Part shown: in pieces, positions 60,745 to 64,000 of the stretch
Layout of the letters: each line of letters starts with the position of its first letter
Numbering within the stretch: position 1 is the first letter of the stretch
Assembly (NCBI GenBank): GCA_025084515.1
Contig: JAJAGP010000227.1
Span: 372,001 to 436,000, forward strand
Source of the DNA: Ancistrus triradiatus
Lineage: Eukaryota > Chordata > Actinopteri > Siluriformes > Loricariidae
DNA: 64,000 nt
Direction: 5' to 3'
Notes under the pieces: model-generated
Seen by the model: the letters and a program-made list of their open reading frames with translations, nothing else
Told to the model about the DNA's origin: nothing
Database searches by the model: none
Position numbers and translations under genes: made by a program

Positions 60745-61539
60745 AATAATGAATACTTGTCTTGGGATTTTTTTTTTTACATGGTCTGGAGCCTAACCCA
60801 GAATTCACTAGGGCGAAGACAGAGGTACATCCTGGACATAGCATGCCCTCAGGAATTGACATGGGTGCGTTTGCTTTTGTGTGTGGTGGGGGATGTGACA
60901 ATCGATCAAATCCAAACAAAATTATTTCACAGGACTTTCACAGGAAATACAAGTGGTGGTGGGCCTTCTTCATGACTGCAGAGCTGTGTCTGTCCCGTTT
61001 GAGGTCCTGCAGAATGGTGGCACCCAGAAATTTGGAAAGACTCTGCTCTGCTGACTATGGAGCCATGTGTTTCCAGTGGAGGCAGTGGGATAGGTTTCTT
61101 TCTGAAGTTGATGATCATCTTTTTTTGTGTGTAGCTCAAGATTGTTCCACACCATGTCACTATCCATTTCACTTCCTCCCGTTATATGGACTCATTGTTG
61201 TTTGATATGAGACCAACCAGGGTAGTGTCAGATGCAAATTTAATAAGTTTAAGTTGCATAATAAGTCACAGTTCATAATAACAGTGTTATTATCCTAATA
61301 AGTACAGTAATTAGGATAGAGGGAGTAGAGCAGAGGAGACAGCCCTGTGGTGCTTCCTGTTAGTCAAAAAGTTGTGGATCCAGAGGCAGATAGATAGGAG
61401 GACAGTGAGCTGCCACAGTTTATCAAGTAGAAGGTTAGGAGTGATCGTTTTGAAAGCAGAGCTGAAGTCTACAAACAACACATGGGCATTAGCATTAGGG
61501 CAGTCCAGGTGTTGCAGTGCCAGAGCTTGGTTCAGCATA

Positions 61540-61643
61540 CCGCACCTCAGTGCGATACAGAGTGATTACACTGGTCAAACAAATCACACTTTGGGGGTCA
61601 ACCGTGCACGGGTGCGGAACAGATTGCCTAGAGTGAGTACACC
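61540..61643 (-). mobile_element. Small TIR element fragment
   Basis: Read on minus it starts AGGTGTACTCACTCTAGGCA and continues through 'atttgtttgaccagtgtaatcactc', matching the left end of the element at 61791 in opposite orientation. About 104 bp; the other end is missing or merged with the LINE. Confidence 0.65.
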
Positions 61644-61790
61644 TGAGTCTGACCTGCTGTTCAGTAATGATGATGGGAGGTGGAGGAGAAGGAGTTGTAG
61701 GTGTTGTGGAGTTGAGAGCAGTCCATGTAGTATAGACTATAGTTATACTGGGGGGAGGGGAGATGTCCTTTGTCTTTCAAACCTTGAATA

Positions 61791-62542
61791 AGGGTGTACT
61801 CACACTAGGCAATTCAGTATACCCAAAGTGCAGTTCGTTTGACTAGTGTGAGTGCTCCAAATCATGCCGATCACATGTCCAACCATGAAGTGTGCTGTGC
61901 TGTGTACGTACTGTGCACGAGTCCAGCGAATCGTGCTCCGGCACGTTTGAAAGAGGTGGGCCAGAGCGCGATTCGGTGGACTCGTGCACCGTACGTTTGT
62001 AGTGTGATCACTGATCGTGCTCCGGCACGCTTTCATCATCACAATACGCGCTCACACAGCACAGCACACTTCATGGTTGGACATGTGATCGGGTAATCAC
62101 ATACCTTAGTGCCTATCTTTGGGTTTCATTTTGTGCGCGCTGACACACAGCCCTAATACGCCTTATAATCAATGCATTGATTATGCAGCACACTGTGTTT
62201 CAGCTTCTCATGCTGCACAGACTTCATGCTTGTACTTACTATGTGACGTTTTGTTTCTCTTTGTTAGAGCTGACACACAGCCCTAATAAGCCTAAATAAG
62301 CAAAATGTACTGATTATGTGGCGCACTGATTTTCACAAAAGTATGTGATTACCCGATCATATATATACAACCATGAAGTGTGCCGTGCGAGCATGTATCG
62401 TGATGACAAAAGCATGACGAAAGTGTGCCGGAGCACGTTTCAGTGAACCTAATGTGAGTGCTAGCCAGCGTGTGAATGGGGAGGGGGGACAAACGCACTC
62501 TGGCGTGGTTCAAGGCAATCATGCTCAGTGTGAGTACACCCT
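61791..62542. mobile_element. Small TIR element (MITE-like), complete
   Basis: Perfect 16-bp inverted ends AGGGTGTACTCACACT (61791-61806) and its complement at 62527-62542. Inside are sub-terminal repeats ('ccaaccatgaagtgtgc' and 'gatcgggtaatcacata', repeated and inverted) and alternating 'cgtgctccggcacg'-type palindromes. No open frame of substance. It splits the LINE at 60745-63010. No clear target-site duplication was found, so the superfamily is undetermined. Confidence 0.75.
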
Positions 62543-63010
62543 GAAAGTTATTGAGCTGTTTAGGGGGCTCTGTTGATACAATAGAAGCTTTAGGCTTGTA
62601 GTTACTTATGTTTTGAAGTCATTTCCAGATAGAAGAACAGTCATCAGAGAAAAACTGCTGCTCCAGTTTTCGGTGTATTTGTTTTTTGCAGTTTTGACTC
62701 CTTTGTTCAGTGCATACTTTGCCTGTTCATATGCATATTGATCCCCACTCCAATAAGGATCTTTCTTGGCTGTGTGCAGTTTTCAAAGTTTGTAGAAGAA
62801 CCAGGATTTAATATTGCTGAGCACATACATTGTCTTTGTAGGGATGCAAGTCTCCTCACAGAACCTTATGTATGAGGTAGCTGCATCTGTATATTTGTCC
62901 ACATTGTTATTTGCTGATCTGGAGTAGTTTAATCAAGACATTCTTTCAATTTCTTTCCAGGCAGCAAAATGGAGGTTGGGTGCTGTTTTGAGTCTTGGTC
63001 CTCATATGGT

Positions 63011-63885
63011 TCATTACATTTAGGCAGTATTTCCCTTGCCACTCTCACTTTAGGCTTGCTCAACTGGTATAATTGTAAAAAGCACTATATAAATGCAACT
63101 ACTACAATAAATGCAATAATATAAGACCTCCATTTTGTCTCACCACTGATTAATTTATATACTAAGATTGTACAGCATTCACAGTACAACTTCTAAAGCT
63201 TCACTACTGTTGAAAAATTGCAAATTGTTCCTCTTGTAATTTGCATTACAATGGGTTTGGCTGTACTGCAGCTAACTGGGTGGACCTACAGGAAAAGGCT
63301 GGGAAACCACAAAGCACCAGTAAAAAGAGTTTTCCCTAAAAGCAGCTGCCAAGGACACAGAAGTCTGCCTAGTCCAAATATGCACTGAGCTAGTTCCATA
63401 TCGAGTGGGGGAAATTTTTGCTTGCGTGTATCTGTTTGTGGAGGAGTTGTTAAGGAATCTGGTGGCCGACATAACCTCACTCATGACTCAGAGTCATGCC
63501 ATTTCCCCTCTCTCTGTCTCATTCATTCCGTCTTTCCTCTCTCTGTTCCCTCTCTGTGGCTTTTTGTGCCTACCTCTATATGTTGTGAATTATTCCTTTG
63601 TCAGTGGGTTACTTTGGTATGGCTTTTCAAATTAAGGCTACTCTTCATTACCACTACTCTGTATTGGAAAATGTGGTTTCTATACTTATGAATTAATCTG
63701 TATTGTTTAAGATGTGTTGAAATTAACATGTGTTTCCAATAGAATGCACCACAAAATGTACAGAATGTGTGTGTTAGAAGTCACTGGTGCAAATAATTTC
63801 CTGTACTACAGTTAGACATCTTGAAATAATATCAGCAAACAAAAAGAATGTGTGAAACTCTACTTACATTCAGCTAGGAATGGCT
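63011..63885. other. AT-rich DNA, no gene seen
   Basis: Overlapping short frames on both strands near 63272-63691 have no family motifs. A 17-bp palindrome containing TGACTCA lies at 63482-63498. Confidence 0.4.
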
Positions 63886-63929
<44 letters not shown>

Positions 63930-63952
63930 CCCCCCCACACACACACACACAT
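63886..63952. repeat. Compound (AG)n-(C)n-(CA)n microsatellite
   Basis: About twenty AG units, then a run of nine C, then about eight CA units. Confidence 0.95.
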
Positions 63953-64000
63953 ACATTTGCACATGTACATGCGCACAAATTTTATTTTATATTACTTACT

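Larger units (their letters stand above)
60745..63010 (-). mobile_element. LINE (Rex1/L2-like) RT remnant, interrupted
   Basis: On minus, a linker segment before RT is visible at about 63000-62560 (CEETCIPTKTMY-type text, then WSGDQYAYEQAKYALN). After a 752-bp insertion the RT domain continues at 61538-61311 (VLFVDFSSAFKTITPNLLLD, IHNFLTNR). It goes on to about 61245-60930 with FADDTT-type catalytic text ('gcatctgacactaccctggttgg') and EEVKWIVTW. Stops and frameshifts occur throughout, and the 5' endonuclease part is not seen. Confidence 0.75.

Noticed and set aside
60737..60919. 60-codon minus frame beginning MFGFDRLSHPP
   Set aside because: Lies in the decayed 3' part of the LINE remnant; not a gene.

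Overview
The window is vertebrate nuclear DNA, almost certainly from a teleost fish. It has spliced genes with GT-AG introns, a type II keratin with the classic nine-exon layout, AT-rich intergenic DNA, many decayed Tc1/mariner copies of several families, fish-type tRNA-derived SINEs, non-LTR retrotransposon fragments, a Ty3/Gypsy remnant and long GT/CT/ATT microsatellites. The SINE types make me lean towards an ostariophysan (catfish/characin/cyprinid side), but that is weak.

Only two apparently intact protein-coding genes are visible, both in the first 14 kb and convergent. (1) A plus-strand gene at 1632-8253: eight coding exons join without a frame break into 518 codons, giving signal peptide, Ig-like, Ig-like, SRCR, Ig-like, transmembrane segment and a short cytoplasmic tail. 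It looks like a leukocyte-type surface receptor. I do not recognise a named orthologue. (2) A minus-strand gene at 13547-9628: a 530-residue type II keratin with glycine-rich head and tail, a CACCC/TATA-like promoter at about 13690-13722, and 3' ends facing gene 1.

From about 14.2 kb to the end I find no further convincing intact gene. This part is built from transposons, often nested: at least seven Tc1/mariner families (several copies with paired terminal inverted repeats and TA flanks), two LINE reverse-transcriptase remnants, an RTE-like 3' tail, SINEs, a degenerate Gypsy gag-pro-int remnant (55.5-58.4 kb), and a small DNA element family with 16-bp inverted ends (19.4, 61.5 and 61.8 kb).

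Within this TE-rich part, 45.2-47.8 kb holds a relic of a second type II keratin on the minus strand. Exons 3, 4 and 5 are recognisable, exon 3 has its exact 61-nt length and both splice sites, exon 5 carries a stop, and a complete Tc1-type element sits in intron 4. It suggests the window lies in or beside a type II keratin cluster. A single exon-like 99-bp stretch at 16.77 kb is the only other coding candidate. I see no CRISPR, operon or prokaryote-type defence system.
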